Assembly: GCF_015667795.1 (NCBI RefSeq)
Contig: NZ_JADPEL010000016.1
Coordinates: 1-64,000 of the forward strand
Direction: 5' to 3'
Length of the DNA stretch: 64,000 bases
Origin: Clostridium sp. D53t1_180928_C8
GTDB taxonomy: Bacteria; Bacillota; Clostridia; Clostridiales; Clostridiaceae
Shown: in pieces, positions 34,863 through 44,639 of the stretch
Layout of the letters: the number at the start of each line of letters is the position of its first letter
Position numbering within the stretch: position 1 is the first letter of the stretch
Position numbers and translations under genes: made by a program
The notes under the pieces: generated by a model
What the model saw: the letters and a program-made list of their open reading frames with translations, nothing else
What the model was told of the DNA's origin: nothing
The model's database searches: none

Positions 34863-34891
34863 ATTATAATACCAATTATATACTTTTGCAA
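34863..34891 (-). promoter_or_regulatory. predicted promoter of xylB-xylR
   Basis: TTGCAA (34886-34891), 17-base spacer, TATAAT (complement at 34863-34868). Confidence 0.55.
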
Positions 34892-34908
34892 CTACTTTTA
34901 AAAAGTTT
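34890..34908. promoter_or_regulatory. candidate XylR operator upstream of xylB
   Basis: AACTACTTTTAAAAAGTTT abuts the -35 box of the predicted xylB promoter. A near copy stands before tkt at 31271. Partial symmetry (ACTTTTnAAAAGT) suits a dimeric ROK repressor. Confidence 0.5.
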
Positions 34909-34997
34909 TGTATACATTTTCATTTAATAACAATTTAAGAATAAATATTAAATAGTGAAAGATATAGAAAAAAACTCTTTCAAAAGCTTCTAAATAT

Positions 34998-35027
34998 AAA
35001 AAAAGCCATCTCAAGACGGCTTTTTTT
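34998..35027 (-). terminator. intrinsic terminator of sbcDC
   Basis: AAAGCC ... GGCTTT stem with flanking A- and T-runs, 15 bases past the sbcC stop. Confidence 0.8.
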
Positions 35028-35042
35028 CTTAAATATTTTAAG

Positions 35043-38000
35043 TTAACTTCTTTCAATTTTAACCTTACTTCCACCCATACCAGCTTCAGCAGGAGTAATT
35101 AACAACTTAACCGGAACCCTATTTTTTATAGATTCAACGTGACTTATAATACCAACCTTTAACTTATCATTATGGATTCTTTCAAGCGAACTCATAACAA
35201 CTTCTAAAAGATTATCATCTAAAGTACCAAATCCCTCATCTAAGAAGAATAGTTCAAGTGGTGCTGTTCCTTTAAGCTGAATTTCTGATGATAAAGCAAG
35301 AGCTAAGGCTAATGATGCTAAAAAGGTTTCCCCTCCTGAAAGTGTAGATGCATCTCTTTCTGCTCCACCATTTTTATAATCTCTAATTATAAATCTTCCA
35401 TCTTCATCAACTTCTAATCCATAATTACCATTAGTAATTTCCTTAAGCTTTCTACTTGCTTCTAAGGAAACATATTTAAGCCTTGTAGCTGCAACAAACT
35501 CAACAAACTTTTTACCTTTAAACAATTTATCTAAATCACTTAATAAGGCAAGCTTATGATCTAATTTTTCTTTTTGCTTTAATAAATCCTTAAGCTCTAG
35601 AATCTTTTCTTTTATTATTTTAAGCTCTTCTTCAACCTTAATTTTTATTTCATTTAATTCTTTAACCTTAAGTTCTTTTTCTTCTTTTTCTTTTTGTATC
35701 AGAATCCACTCTTCTTCAAGTAACTTTCTATCAGCAATCTTTTTAGTTATACTTTCTATTGCACCTTTAAGTTGTGATAGATTTTCCTTATACTTATCAA
35801 TTGCAGTTTTTAATTCTTCTATTTTCTCTTTATCTAATAAATTTATTTTTACTTCATCAATACTTAAAAATTCTTCTTCTTTTAATATTATCTCTAGCTT
35901 TTCTTTCTCTTCTTCTTTTCTATTGTAAAGCTCCTTTATTTTTGAAGTAATACTAATTAGCTTAGAATTGTATTCTTCATAAATTTTATTAATCTCTTCT
36001 TTTTGTTTTTCAACTATAACATAGTTATCTTCAATCTCTTTTATTTCTTTTTGTATATTTAGTAAACTTGCTTCAATATTATCTATATCATCAACTTTAC
36101 TTTTTAATCTATTTAAGTTTTCTTCTCTAATTTTATTTTTTTCTTTTAATGCAGTGCTAATTTTAGCTAATTCTTCATTAGTTTCTGATAAATTCTTATT
36201 GGCATTTTCCTTTTCTGCATTTAATACTTCCATTCTATCTCTATATTTTTTAATTGTTTTTTCTACTTCTTCTCTTTCTTTTTCAATTTTATTTATTTCC
36301 TCATTTTTAGAAATAAAATCTTGAACACTAGTCTTTTCCTTAAGAATATTTAAACATTCTTCAGTTTCTTTTAACTTATTATATTGATTTTTTCTTTCAT
36401 AATCTAAAGTCTTTGTTTGACTTTCATAACCATTTATTTGAGTTTCTAATTGTGTAACCTTAAGATGTAAGTTATTACACTCTTCTTTTAAAACCTTTAT
36501 TACATTTTCTAATTCTTCTTTTTTTGCATTATACTCATTAAGCTTTACTCTTAAATCATTAATTTTAAGCTGTAGATTTTTTACTATCTCTTCACTAAAA
36601 TCTTCACCTAAAGCTTTAATTATTTCATTTTCTTCTTCTAATTTATTTTTTGAAAGCTCAAGCTTAGCTTCCATATCTTTTATATTATTAGTTAAAGCAT
36701 CTAATAATCTTTCTTTTAACACTATGCTTTCTTCAAGACTAGTAATATCTTTCATTTCTATATGCTTTATATTTTCCTTATGATGTTCAGTACAACCACA
36801 AACTGGACAAACATCTCCATCCACCAGATCTTCTCTTAATTTGTGAGCTAAGTTTTCTCTTTCTATTTCAAGCACATCTATTTTTAGCTTTTTAATTTCA
36901 TTGTCTAATTTATTAAACTCTTCTTTTTTAGGCTTTAATTCATTACTTAATGACTCTATTAAAATTATATTTCTTTTAATTTCTTCATTAGATCTATTGT
37001 ATATATCTAACTGCCTTTTTAATTCAGAATATTTTTCTTGCATATCAAATAAATCATTTTGATTTCCTGGGCAATTTTTAATTAGATTATCTAAAATATC
37101 TTCATTTTCTTTTAATAAGTAATTTTTTTTATCTAATTCAACTTTTAATACATTCTTTTCTTCTAGAGACTTTTTCAATAATTCATTTATAATTTTTATT
37201 TTATTTTCACTATCTTCTAATAACTTTGAATAATTATTATAATCTCTAGTAAGTACTAATCCATCTTGAACATACTTTTTAAATTCACTATCTATATTTA
37301 AAGTATCTCTATATTCTTCTCTTTCTTTTAATAAATCACTACCTCTTTTTAATCTATCTTCAGAATCAACTAATTTATCTTCATTTTCTTTTTTCTTTTT
37401 ATTTAATTCAATTACATTATTATTAATTTCTTTTATTTCATTATCTAAAATATCTAAAAATCTTTTATCATTAATTGCATCTTTTATTTTCTCTTCTTGA
37501 ACCTTAAATTGTGGTAATTTGCTATCCTTTATTAATCTAGCATTATTCCATTGTTCTTCTACAATCTTCTTCTTACTATTAAGTTCTTCACATTTAACTT
37601 TTAATTCACTTAACTCTATTTCTGTAAAGTTAATATTCTTTAATGTATTTTCACATGCACTTATATAGGGTTTAACTTTATTAGCCGCTTCTCCAAGCTT
37701 AACTTTTTCTTTAAAAGTATCTATTTCTGTAGCCTTTTCCTTTAACGCATTTTCTTTTTCTTTATAATCTTTAACTTCAAGCTGCATATCCCAAAGCTCT
37801 TGATTTTCTTTAAAGTTTTTATCTATATCCTTAAGTTCTTTAGCTACTTTATTTAAATTATCTATACTTAACTTTAACTCTTCTTCTTTTTCAGCTTTCT
37901 TTTCTTCACTTATATCCTCATACCCCATAAGCTGGCCTAATAAAACACTATTTTCAGTTTTCTCATGATTAATTTCTCTAGATAGCTTTCTTGATAAATT

Positions 38001-38534
38001 ATCACCATATTGTTCTAAGTTGAAAAGTCTCTCAAGCATTTCTCTTCTTGGCTTTCCTTCTAACTTTAGAAACTCTGAAAACTTTCCTTGTGGTAATACA
38101 ACCGTTCTTGTAAAATCCTCTAAGCTTAATCCTATTACCTCTTTACACTTATCAGTAACTGCTTTAACCTTATCTGCTAAAACTTCTTCACAATTAGTTA
38201 TATCAACTATTTTACACTTTCCCGATATTGGATTTCCTGATTTCTTATCTCTTTTAAATTCCCTTGTAACAAGATATCTTTTTATTTCTGCTCCTGATAT
38301 TTGAAACTCAAAGCTAACATTTAACCTATCACAATTAGTATTTATATAATTTGAACTTTTTCTTGAAACATCTCCATATAGCGCTAATGTTATACCATCT
38401 AATATTGTAGACTTACCACTTCCTGTTGGACCAAATATACCAAATAGCCCACGGTCAGTTAGCTTTTCAAAATCTATAGTTTGTTCTTCTATAAAGCTAT
38501 TTAATCCCTTTATCTTAAGCTTAATTGGTCTCAT
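35043..38534 (-). CDS. sbcC: exonuclease SbcC, SMC-like ATPase
   Basis: 1163 residues. N-terminal ATPase half with Walker A GPTGSGKST (about residues 35-43), then long coiled coils interrupted by the zinc-hook motif CPVCGC, then the C-terminal ATPase half with signature ASTLSGGETFLASLALALAL and Walker B LFFLDEGFGTLD. With SbcD it forms the bacterial Mre11-Rad50 complex that opens hairpins and processes double-strand ends. Its start overlaps the sbcD 3' end. ATG at 38532-38534 is chosen because GGGGGA lies about six bases upstream; longer ATG frames lie inside that purine tract. Confidence 0.96.
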   Translation of the reverse strand: MRPIKLKIKGLNSFIEEQTIDFEKLTDRGLFGIFGPTGSGKSTILDGITLALYGDVSRKSSNYINTNCDRLNVSFEFQISGAEIKRYLVTREFKRDKKSGNPISGKCKIVDITNCEEVLADKVKAVTDKCKEVIGLSLEDFTRTVVLPQGKFSEFLKLEGKPRREMLERLFNLEQYGDNLSRKLSREINHEKTENSVLLGQLMGYEDISEEKKAEKEEELKLSIDNLNKVAKELKDIDKNFKENQELWDMQLEVKDYKEKENALKEKATEIDTFKEKVKLGEAANKVKPYISACENTLKNINFTEIELSELKVKCEELNSKKKIVEEQWNNARLIKDSKLPQFKVQEEKIKDAINDKRFLDILDNEIKEINNNVIELNKKKKENEDKLVDSEDRLKRGSDLLKEREEYRDTLNIDSEFKKYVQDGLVLTRDYNNYSKLLEDSENKIKIINELLKKSLEEKNVLKVELDKKNYLLKENEDILDNLIKNCPGNQNDLFDMQEKYSELKRQLDIYNRSNEEIKRNIILIESLSNELKPKKEEFNKLDNEIKKLKIDVLEIERENLAHKLREDLVDGDVCPVCGCTEHHKENIKHIEMKDITSLEESIVLKERLLDALTNNIKDMEAKLELSKNKLEEENEIIKALGEDFSEEIVKNLQLKINDLRVKLNEYNAKKEELENVIKVLKEECNNLHLKVTQLETQINGYESQTKTLDYERKNQYNKLKETEECLNILKEKTSVQDFISKNEEINKIEKEREEVEKTIKKYRDRMEVLNAEKENANKNLSETNEELAKISTALKEKNKIREENLNRLKSKVDDIDNIEASLLNIQKEIKEIEDNYVIVEKQKEEINKIYEEYNSKLISITSKIKELYNRKEEEKEKLEIILKEEEFLSIDEVKINLLDKEKIEELKTAIDKYKENLSQLKGAIESITKKIADRKLLEEEWILIQKEKEEKELKVKELNEIKIKVEEELKIIKEKILELKDLLKQKEKLDHKLALLSDLDKLFKGKKFVEFVAATRLKYVSLEASRKLKEITNGNYGLEVDEDGRFIIRDYKNGGAERDASTLSGGETFLASLALALALSSEIQLKGTAPLELFFLDEGFGTLDDNLLEVVMSSLERIHNDKLKVGIISHVESIKNRVPVKLLITPAEAGMGGSKVKIERS

Positions 38535-39744
38535 CTTCATCCCCCTCTTCATTCACTAATTTTAATAATAACTTTACAATTTCATCATCAGCCTCTACAT
38601 TTCTTTCCTTCTTATAAAACTCTCTAAATATTTCTTCAAAGGATTTTTCCTGGATACTTATAGTATTCTCCTCATTATCTTCACTATTTTGAAGTCTTGG
38701 TGTTATTTCCAAAATATCCTTTTTTATTTCTTTCATCTTCTTTATTTCATCTTCTCTTATATATCTATCACACCTAATTTCTAAATAAACCCAACATTCT
38801 CTCTCTTTGTTTTCTTCACATCTTTCAATAGCATCATCAATACTTTCACATTTCCAAACTTCAATTGGTTTATAAACCTTTAATTCTACCTCTTGTATTT
38901 CACATTCTTCTTTAGGCTTTACATCAACAATAAAACATTTTTTATTAATATTTATTTCTTTTTTATTATAATGAAGTGGTGATCCTGAATATCTTGCTTT
39001 TTTATTTGTACCTGGTACAATCTGTGGTTTATGCACATGCCCTAAAGCTATATATTGAGCTTCTTCTGGAAAGCATGAGCCATTAACTATATAGCTTCCA
39101 CCAAGCTGAATACTTCTTTCTGATCCACCTTCTTCACTTCCCATAGCAAATAAATGTGATACTGCTAGATTAATAGTATCTTCTCTATAATTTCTCTTAA
39201 GAGAATCAAATAGTGATTTTATTCTTTCTCCATAAGTTTTTAACCTATCTTCATCACTATCCATTTCACCATAAAGAACTTCATTTAATCTTTTTTCACT
39301 TGGATATGGTACTGTTAATATTATTGCCTTTTCATTATTAATTTCTATTTCAATAAACCCTTCACCTGAATTAATTACCTTATGTTGTCCATATTCACCA
39401 CGCTGCACAACAGTTTTAGGAGTACCAACCATTATTATTCCATGTTCCATTGCAAGTGGCCCTGCTGCAACTAATCTTTCTGGATTATCATGATTCCCTG
39501 CAATAACTAAAATTATTCTCTCACCATTTTTAGAAATTTTTTTTAATGTATCATAAAACATTTTTTCAGCCCTTGCAGGTGGATTGCTTGAATCATAAAC
39601 ATCTCCTGCAATTACAACTAAATCAACATTATTTTCTTCAACTATATTTATAAAATCATTTAAAAACAATTCCTGTTCATCCATTCTACTAGCACCTTCT
39701 AAATTTTTACCTAAGTGCCAGTCTCCAGTATGTAGTATTCTCAA
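38521..39744 (-). CDS. sbcD: exonuclease SbcD, Mre11-like nuclease subunit
   Basis: 407 residues. Calcineurin-like phosphoesterase motifs: MRILHTGDWHLGKN (DxH), VDLVVIAGDVYD (GD), ILVIAGNHDNPERL (GNHD), and YIALGHVHKPQ (GHxH). These bind two metal ions for 3'-5' exo- and endonuclease action with SbcC. The acidic tail overlaps sbcC, so translation is coupled. The start is TTG at 39742-39744, supported by AGAGGAGG 9-11 bases upstream; no ATG gives the conserved N-terminus. Confidence 0.96.
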   Translation of the reverse strand: MRILHTGDWHLGKNLEGASRMDEQELFLNDFINIVEENNVDLVVIAGDVYDSSNPPARAEKMFYDTLKKISKNGERIILVIAGNHDNPERLVAAGPLAMEHGIIMVGTPKTVVQRGEYGQHKVINSGEGFIEIEINNEKAIILTVPYPSEKRLNEVLYGEMDSDEDRLKTYGERIKSLFDSLKRNYREDTINLAVSHLFAMGSEEGGSERSIQLGGSYIVNGSCFPEEAQYIALGHVHKPQIVPGTNKKARYSGSPLHYNKKEININKKCFIVDVKPKEECEIQEVELKVYKPIEVWKCESIDDAIERCEENKERECWVYLEIRCDRYIREDEIKKMKEIKKDILEITPRLQNSEDNEENTISIQEKSFEEIFREFYKKERNVEADDEIVKLLLKLVNEEGDEDETN

Positions 39745-39855
39745 AATACAACCTCCTCTTAAACTTTAACTATTATTAATTATTCCTATTATTTAATTAT
39801 ACAATCAATCTTTACTACTAATCAAACTTACCTAAAACTCAAAAAAATAAAAAAA

Positions 39856-39897
39856 GTCTGTATGAGATTGAACTAAAAATTTCAATCTCATACAGAC
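39856..39897 (-). terminator. intrinsic terminator of the 63-residue gene
   Basis: Arms GTCTGTATGAGATTGAA and its complement with a short loop; on the minus strand the stem is followed by a T-rich tract. Confidence 0.8.
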
Positions 39898-39912
39898 CTT
39901 TCTCACTATAAG

Positions 39913-40104
39913 CTATTTTACTTCTTTGCACCAGCTTGAAGAAATTCTTGAATTATTTATATATCCTAAGTAACTATGTCCAACTTGTACTTCTAAGCCA
40001 TCATATCTGTCGATTTGATCAGCACTTAGCTTTTCTACTCTCTCATCACTTGCTAAATAAACATCCTTACTAAAAATATAATTCTTTCCTTTGCAAAATA
40101 TCAT
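39913..40104 (-). CDS. small hypothetical protein
   Basis: 63 residues from ATG at 40102-40104, with GAGGTGAT in the correct place; a GTG three codons earlier lies inside it. The sequence (MIFCKGKNYIFSKDVYLASD ... ADQIDRYDGLEVQVGHSYLG) suggests a compact beta-rich domain. I do not recognise it. It has its own terminator and lies between sbcD and the thiamine operon. Confidence 0.6.
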   Translation of the reverse strand: MIFCKGKNYIFSKDVYLASDERVEKLSADQIDRYDGLEVQVGHSYLGYINNSRISSSWCKEVK

Positions 40105-40240
40105 AGCTATCACCTCATGTAAGTTATTGTCATGTCATATTATACACCTTTTTACTCTTATAGCCAGTTAAGTTGTAATTTTCAATTTTTTGAATAATTT
40201 TATTCATAAATTTCTCTATTATTCAATTTACAGAAAATAA

Positions 40241-40281
40241 AAAATAATTGAAATTAAACTAATTTAACTTCAATTATTTTA
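40241..40281 (-). terminator. intrinsic terminator of the thiamine operon
   Basis: AAATAATTGAA/TTCAATTATTT arms with a TTAA-rich loop, 16 bases past the thiW stop. Confidence 0.65.
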
Positions 40282-40296
40282 ATAAATTATAATATG

Positions 40297-40800
40297 TTAT
40301 TTTATTAAAAACTCTCTAATCACTTTTATTTTTAATAATATATAAGCCATTATACTCCCTAAAATAGAACTTATTGAAAATGGAATAATATACACAAATA
40401 ATGCAACTTCCTTTCCTAATACAAAAGCTGCTAATGGATAAGCAAGTATAGCTCCTATTATTCCAGTACCTATTACTTCTCCTATTACTGCAAATTCTAT
40501 CTTTTTAAATTTTTTATATAATATACCTGCAAAAAACACTCCTACCATACTTCCTGGAAAGGCTAATAAGCTTCCAGTTGCTAATATATTTCTTATAAGT
40601 GCTGAAACAAATGCACATGAAACACCATAAATTGGTCCTAAAGATACTCCAGCTATAACATTAATAAAATGTTGTATTGGTGATGCTTTTGCTCCTAATA
40701 TCGGTATAGAAAATGTACCTAAAACTGTAGCTATAGCAATTAATATTCCACTTAATACTATCTTTTTTGTAGTATTTTCCCTTACTTTTGTTATTTGCAT
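40297..40800 (-). CDS. thiW: ECF transporter S component ThiW (thiazole uptake)
   Basis: 167 residues with about five hydrophobic helices. The N-terminal KKIVLSGILIAIATVLGTFS and PIQHFINVIAGVSLGPIYGV, then RNILATGSLLAFPGSMVGVF, match the ThiW family of energy-coupling-factor substrate-binding proteins. ThiW is linked by TPP-riboswitch context to uptake of the thiazole precursor. No ECF ATPase or T component is nearby, so it must use the shared module encoded elsewhere. AAGGGGATT ribosome binding site; last gene of the six-gene operon. Confidence 0.88.
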   Translation of the reverse strand: MQITKVRENTTKKIVLSGILIAIATVLGTFSIPILGAKASPIQHFINVIAGVSLGPIYGVSCAFVSALIRNILATGSLLAFPGSMVGVFFAGILYKKFKKIEFAVIGEVIGTGIIGAILAYPLAAFVLGKEVALFVYIIPFSISSILGSIMAYILLKIKVIREFLIK

Positions 40801-40812
40801 ATTTTAATCCCC

Positions 40813-41433
40813 TTAAAAATTCCTTATCTTTTCAATCCATTTTTCACACTCTGATTTTATATCTACTGCTCCTAATATAGCAGATACGACCGCAAACCCA
40901 TCAATATTACATTTCTTTAACTTTTCAATATTATTTAATGATAATCCCCCTATTGTAACTATCGGAAGTTTAACTTCTTCTTTTATATCTTTTAATTGAT
41001 CTATAGTTACAGACTTTGCATCTAACTTAGTAGTAGTTGTAAACATAGCTCCAACACCAAGATAATCTGCTCCATTTTCCTTTGCATCCATTGCTTCCTT
41101 TATAGTCCTAGCAGATACTCCTATTATTTTATCTTCTCCTATAAGCTTTCTAACTTCATTTGCAGGTATATCACTTTGTCCAACATGAACTCCATCAGCA
41201 TTACAAAGCATTGCAATATCAACCCTATCATTTATTATAAATTTAACATTGTACTTTTTAGTCAATTCTCTAAGTTTAATTGCCTTTTCTAAAAATTCTT
41301 TTCCGCTAGCTTCCTTTTCTCTTAATTGAAGCATAGTAACTCCACCCTTTAAGGCTTCTTCAATACATTCATAAAAATTTCTATCTTTTAAAATACCTGA
41401 ATCAGTTACTAAATATAATTTTAAACTATCCAT
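40813..41433 (-). CDS. thiE: thiamine-phosphate synthase
   Basis: 206 residues. Motifs of the family are TMLQLREKEASGKEFLEKA, KFIINDRVDIAMLCNADGVH with VGQSDIP, DYLGVGAMFTTTTKLDAKSV and PIVTIGGLSLNNI. It joins hydroxymethylpyrimidine diphosphate with hydroxyethylthiazole phosphate to give thiamine phosphate. ATG at 41431-41433 has GGAGG upstream; the seven-codon extension to 41454 overlaps thiT and lacks a site. Confidence 0.96.
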   Translation of the reverse strand: MDSLKLYLVTDSGILKDRNFYECIEEALKGGVTMLQLREKEASGKEFLEKAIKLRELTKKYNVKFIINDRVDIAMLCNADGVHVGQSDIPANEVRKLIGEDKIIGVSARTIKEAMDAKENGADYLGVGAMFTTTTKLDAKSVTIDQLKDIKEEVKLPIVTIGGLSLNNIEKLKKCNIDGFAVVSAILGAVDIKSECEKWIEKIRNF

Positions 41434-41443
41434 TTTCTCCTCC

Positions 41444-42049
41444 TTATGCTGCATTATTGTTAGATAAAGCTATCTTTCTAAACCTGTTTATCGGTAATAA
41501 ACTCATTAATATTGTACTTAAAATCCCTTCTACTCCACCACTACTATAATTATATATAAATGAATATAAATACACGTTCATTCCTTTTGGTGCATACTGT
41601 CCGAAAAATACTACTCCTGATACAAATGAGGAAAAAACACATAACATAGTTGCAAATAAGCATCCTAAAATTATTTTATATTTTTTATCATTGCCAAAAA
41701 TACCAGCTAACCCCAACGCCATAGGACCTAGTAAAAAATCTAATAAAAATTGAATTGGGTGTATTGGCGCTGCTCCTCCTAATAAAATTAAAAATCCTAA
41801 TATTAATCCACCTGTAATCCCTGCAGTTCTCCCATATATAAGAGAAAGCATAATTATTGGAATCATATAAAATAATGTAATTCCTCCTCCCTGTGGATAT
41901 CTTATAAATTTTATTAAGCTAAGCATAAAAGCTAAACCACTCATCATTGCAATTATCACCATTTGCTTAGTTGTAATTGGATTTCTTTTTAAATCTCTAA
42001 AATAAAACAAAAATATTATTACTGATATAATGCCACAAAAAATAATCAT
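41444..42049 (-). CDS. thiT: ECF transporter S component ThiT (thiamine uptake)
   Basis: 201 residues with about six helices. The diagnostic ThiT segment is KFIRYPQGGGITLFYMIPII, whose residues contact thiamine in the known ThiT structure, followed by GGLILGFLILLGGAAPIHPI. It binds thiamine and docks with the common ECF ATPase/transmembrane unit. AAGGGAGAA ribosome binding site. Having it beside ThiW gives the operon two different uptake specificities, thiamine and thiazole. Confidence 0.92.
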   Translation of the reverse strand: MIIFCGIISVIIFLFYFRDLKRNPITTKQMVIIAMMSGLAFMLSLIKFIRYPQGGGITLFYMIPIIMLSLIYGRTAGITGGLILGFLILLGGAAPIHPIQFLLDFLLGPMALGLAGIFGNDKKYKIILGCLFATMLCVFSSFVSGVVFFGQYAPKGMNVYLYSFIYNYSSGGVEGILSTILMSLLPINRFRKIALSNNNAA

Positions 42050-42069
42050 TATATTATTCTCCCTTGATG

Positions 42070-42723
42070 CTATTTATTAGCCATATTCCAAAAATCCATT
42101 TCATAAAGGCTTGATTTTATAAATATATCTATAAGATTTGCTTCTTCTTCTTTACTTAAATCTTTACAAATATCATCGATATATATTTTCCAATCCTCTA
42201 CACATTTTTCAAAAGATTCTGCTGAATATTCTAATATCCAAGGAGCATAAAAATTATTATCTAAATTTTCTTTATAAGTGTTATAAAGATATTTTCCAAT
42301 GTAATAATAACTCCATGTACATGGCATTGTAGCCATAGCAATCTCTTTACAATCTCCTTTTAAAGCAATACCCAACATAAAACTTGTATAACCTGCAGTT
42401 GTTAATTTACATTTTTGTTTCTCTGTTTCCTCTGGTGAAAGCCCAAAACCTTTTAAATAATCAATATGAACTGCTGTCTCATCATTTACAATTCCTGAAA
42501 TAGCGTTGTGATAAAACTTCATTTCCTTCATAGTTTTAGCCTTAACTATTCCCATAGCAAATACTTTCCCATAATCCTTTAAATATAAATAATCCTGTAT
42601 TAAATAATTTTTAAATTTTTCTTTATCTAAATTTCCTTCACCTATTCCTTTAACAAATGGATGCTCTAAATATTCATTCCATAATTCCTCAACTTCTTTA
42701 AATAAAACTTCTGAAAACTTCAT
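42070..42723 (-). CDS. tenA: aminopyrimidine aminohydrolase / thiaminase II (TenA)
   Basis: 217 residues, all-helical TenA fold. Visible are HPFVKGIGEGNLDKEKFKNY, FKNYLIQDYLYLKDYGKVFA, TSFMLGIALKGDCKEIAMAT and MPCTWSYYYIGKYL with the catalytic Cys, then WILEYSAESFEKCVEDW. TenA hydrolyses amino-aminomethyl-methylpyrimidine from degraded thiamine to hydroxymethylpyrimidine for salvage. Its start directly follows thiM: the thiM TAA and the tenA ATG are one base apart. Confidence 0.95.
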   Translation of the reverse strand: MKFSEVLFKEVEELWNEYLEHPFVKGIGEGNLDKEKFKNYLIQDYLYLKDYGKVFAMGIVKAKTMKEMKFYHNAISGIVNDETAVHIDYLKGFGLSPEETEKQKCKLTTAGYTSFMLGIALKGDCKEIAMATMPCTWSYYYIGKYLYNTYKENLDNNFYAPWILEYSAESFEKCVEDWKIYIDDICKDLSKEEEANLIDIFIKSSLYEMDFWNMANK

Positions 42724-42724
42724 C

Positions 42725-43534
42725 TTAATTTATCCTCGCATATTCCTCTAATTTTTCTTTATTCATTTCATATACATTGTTCATAAGCTTTTCCTTAAAA
42801 CTTCCTATAGCAATATCATTTTCATCTGCTAACTCACCAGCTAATGCCATAGTAATAACCCCCATTGAAACAGCTTCTACCCTTTTAAATATATTCTTTT
42901 CATCTTGCTTTAAGCAGTTATATGCTCCTAAGTAACTTCCAATTAAACTCCCTGTCATACAGCCTGTACCTGTAACACTTTTTAACTTAGGTGTACCATT
43001 TGCTACTTTAATAACATTTTCTCCATCACTAACAAAATCAACTTTTCCAGTAGCTACAACTATACACCCTAATTTATTTGCTACTTTTTTCACTACTTCT
43101 GATATATCCTCTCCATCATCAAAGGAATCAACCCCTTGTCCTCTTACGTCTAATCCTCCAATAAACTTTATTTCTGATATATTCCCTTTTATAACATCAA
43201 ACTTTATTTCATTTAAAAGCATATTTACAAAGTTTGTTCTTGTCTTAGTTGCAAATACACCTACTGGATCTAAAATAACAGGTTTATTAAACTTATTAGC
43301 AGCCTTTCCTGCCTTTACAAATAAATTTAATCTACTTGAATTCATAGTTCCAATATTAATTACAACAGAGCTTGCAACACTTACTATTTCTTCAACCTCC
43401 TCTTCAGAATAACTCATAAGTGGACTTGCCCCTAAAGCAAGAGTTATATTTGCACAATCATTTATTGTAACTTCATTTGTATAATGAAGAACTAATGGAT
43501 TTATTTTTTTTACTTTATTAATTAATTCGAACAT
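42725..43534 (-). CDS. thiM: hydroxyethylthiazole kinase
   Basis: 269 residues from ATG at 43532-43534. Motifs are NPLVLHYTNEVTINDCANIT, VILDPVGVFATKTR, VIKGNISEIKFIGG and the anion-hole LKSVTGTGCMTGSLIGSYLG. It phosphorylates the thiazole alcohol to feed ThiE. A longer frame to 43567 exists; the chosen ATG has AGAAGGGA and matches the family N-terminus. Second gene of the TPP-controlled operon. Confidence 0.96.
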   Translation of the reverse strand: MFELINKVKKINPLVLHYTNEVTINDCANITLALGASPLMSYSEEEVEEIVSVASSVVINIGTMNSSRLNLFVKAGKAANKFNKPVILDPVGVFATKTRTNFVNMLLNEIKFDVIKGNISEIKFIGGLDVRGQGVDSFDDGEDISEVVKKVANKLGCIVVATGKVDFVSDGENVIKVANGTPKLKSVTGTGCMTGSLIGSYLGAYNCLKQDEKNIFKRVEAVSMGVITMALAGELADENDIAIGSFKEKLMNNVYEMNKEKLEEYARIN

Positions 43535-43676
43535 TTCTTTTTCCCTTCTCTTAATCTTAAAATTCATATGCTAGCTAGTTGTTATATCACTAAAACTTTT
43601 ATCAAATTTATGCTACCAATCTCATTTGCTTAAACTAATTATTATAAATTTTATATAAAAATTAGACTCTATATAA

Positions 43677-44474
43677 CTAAGAGTTAAATTTGTAAAAATG
43701 ATTAACAGGTCCAACTCCATTTCCAATATCAAAACTGTGTCTTATTGCCTCTGTTATATACTCTTTACTTAACTTAACAGCTTCTTTAATATCATATCCT
43801 AAAGCTAAATGTGAAGTTATTGCTGAAGATAATGTACATCCTGTTCCATGAGTATTTTTTCTATCTAATCTTTCTTGTTTATAAATCTCAAAAGTATCTT
43901 TACCTATTAATACATCAACTGCATCCCCTTCAAGGTGACCACCTTTCATTAACACATATTTAGGTCCTAATTCTAATATTTTTTCTCCTACTTCTCTCAT
44001 ATCATCAACATTATTTATTTTTATTCCTGTAATTTCTTCCGCTTCTGGTGTATTAGGAGTAATTATATATGCCATAGGGATTAATTCTTCTATTAAACTC
44101 TTTTTTGCTTCTGACTTTAATAGTGAATATCCACTTTTCGATATCATAACAGGATCAACAACTAAATATTTAGGATTATATTTTCTTAATGTCTTAACAA
44201 TTGAATTAATTATTTCTGGACTAGATACCATTCCTATTTTTACAGCCTTTGGTTCTATATCCTCAAACACAACTTCTATTTGCTTTTCTATTATTTCTTT
44301 ACTTAAATCTTCTACAAGAAATACTCCTTGTGTGTTTTGTGCTGTTATAGCAGTTATTACACTCATTCCATAAGTACCAATTGCACTAAATGTTTTTAAA
44401 TCTGCTTGTACACCTGCTCCACCTGAAGAATCTGATCCTGCTATTGTTAATGTTGGTATCTTATAATTTCTCAT
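43677..44474 (-). CDS. thiD: hydroxymethylpyrimidine/phosphomethylpyrimidine kinase
   Basis: 265 residues. PfkB-type kinase: [64 protein letters not shown] and catalytic [18 protein letters not shown]. It converts hydroxymethylpyrimidine to the diphosphate in two steps. First gene of the operon, directly after the TPP riboswitch and its terminator. ATG at 44472-44474 has AGGAGAA; the nine-codon extension has none. Confidence 0.96.
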   Translation of the reverse strand: MRNYKIPTLTIAGSDSSGGAGVQADLKTFSAIGTYGMSVITAITAQNTQGVFLVEDLSKEIIEKQIEVVFEDIEPKAVKIGMVSSPEIINSIVKTLRKYNPKYLVVDPVMISKSGYSLLKSEAKKSLIEELIPMAYIITPNTPEAEEITGIKINNVDDMREVGEKILELGPKYVLMKGGHLEGDAVDVLIGKDTFEIYKQERLDRKNTHGTGCTLSSAITSHLALGYDIKEAVKLSKEYITEAIRHSFDIGNGVGPVNHFYKFNS

Positions 44475-44521
44475 TTTATTTTCTCCTATTCTTAAACTCA
44501 AATATTTTATAAAATAAAAAA

Positions 44522-44550
44522 ACAGCTATCCCCGACTGGAGTATAGCTGT
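44522..44550 (-). terminator. expression-platform terminator of the TPP riboswitch
   Basis: ACAGCTAT/ATAGCTGT stem followed on the minus strand by seven T, between the TPP aptamer and thiD. Confidence 0.85.
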
Positions 44551-44639
44551 ATGATTACAAACAATATATATCTATTTTTTCATTTTAATAAATGTAAAAT
44601 TTTAACTTTATTAATTTGGAATTATTTATATATATTAAT

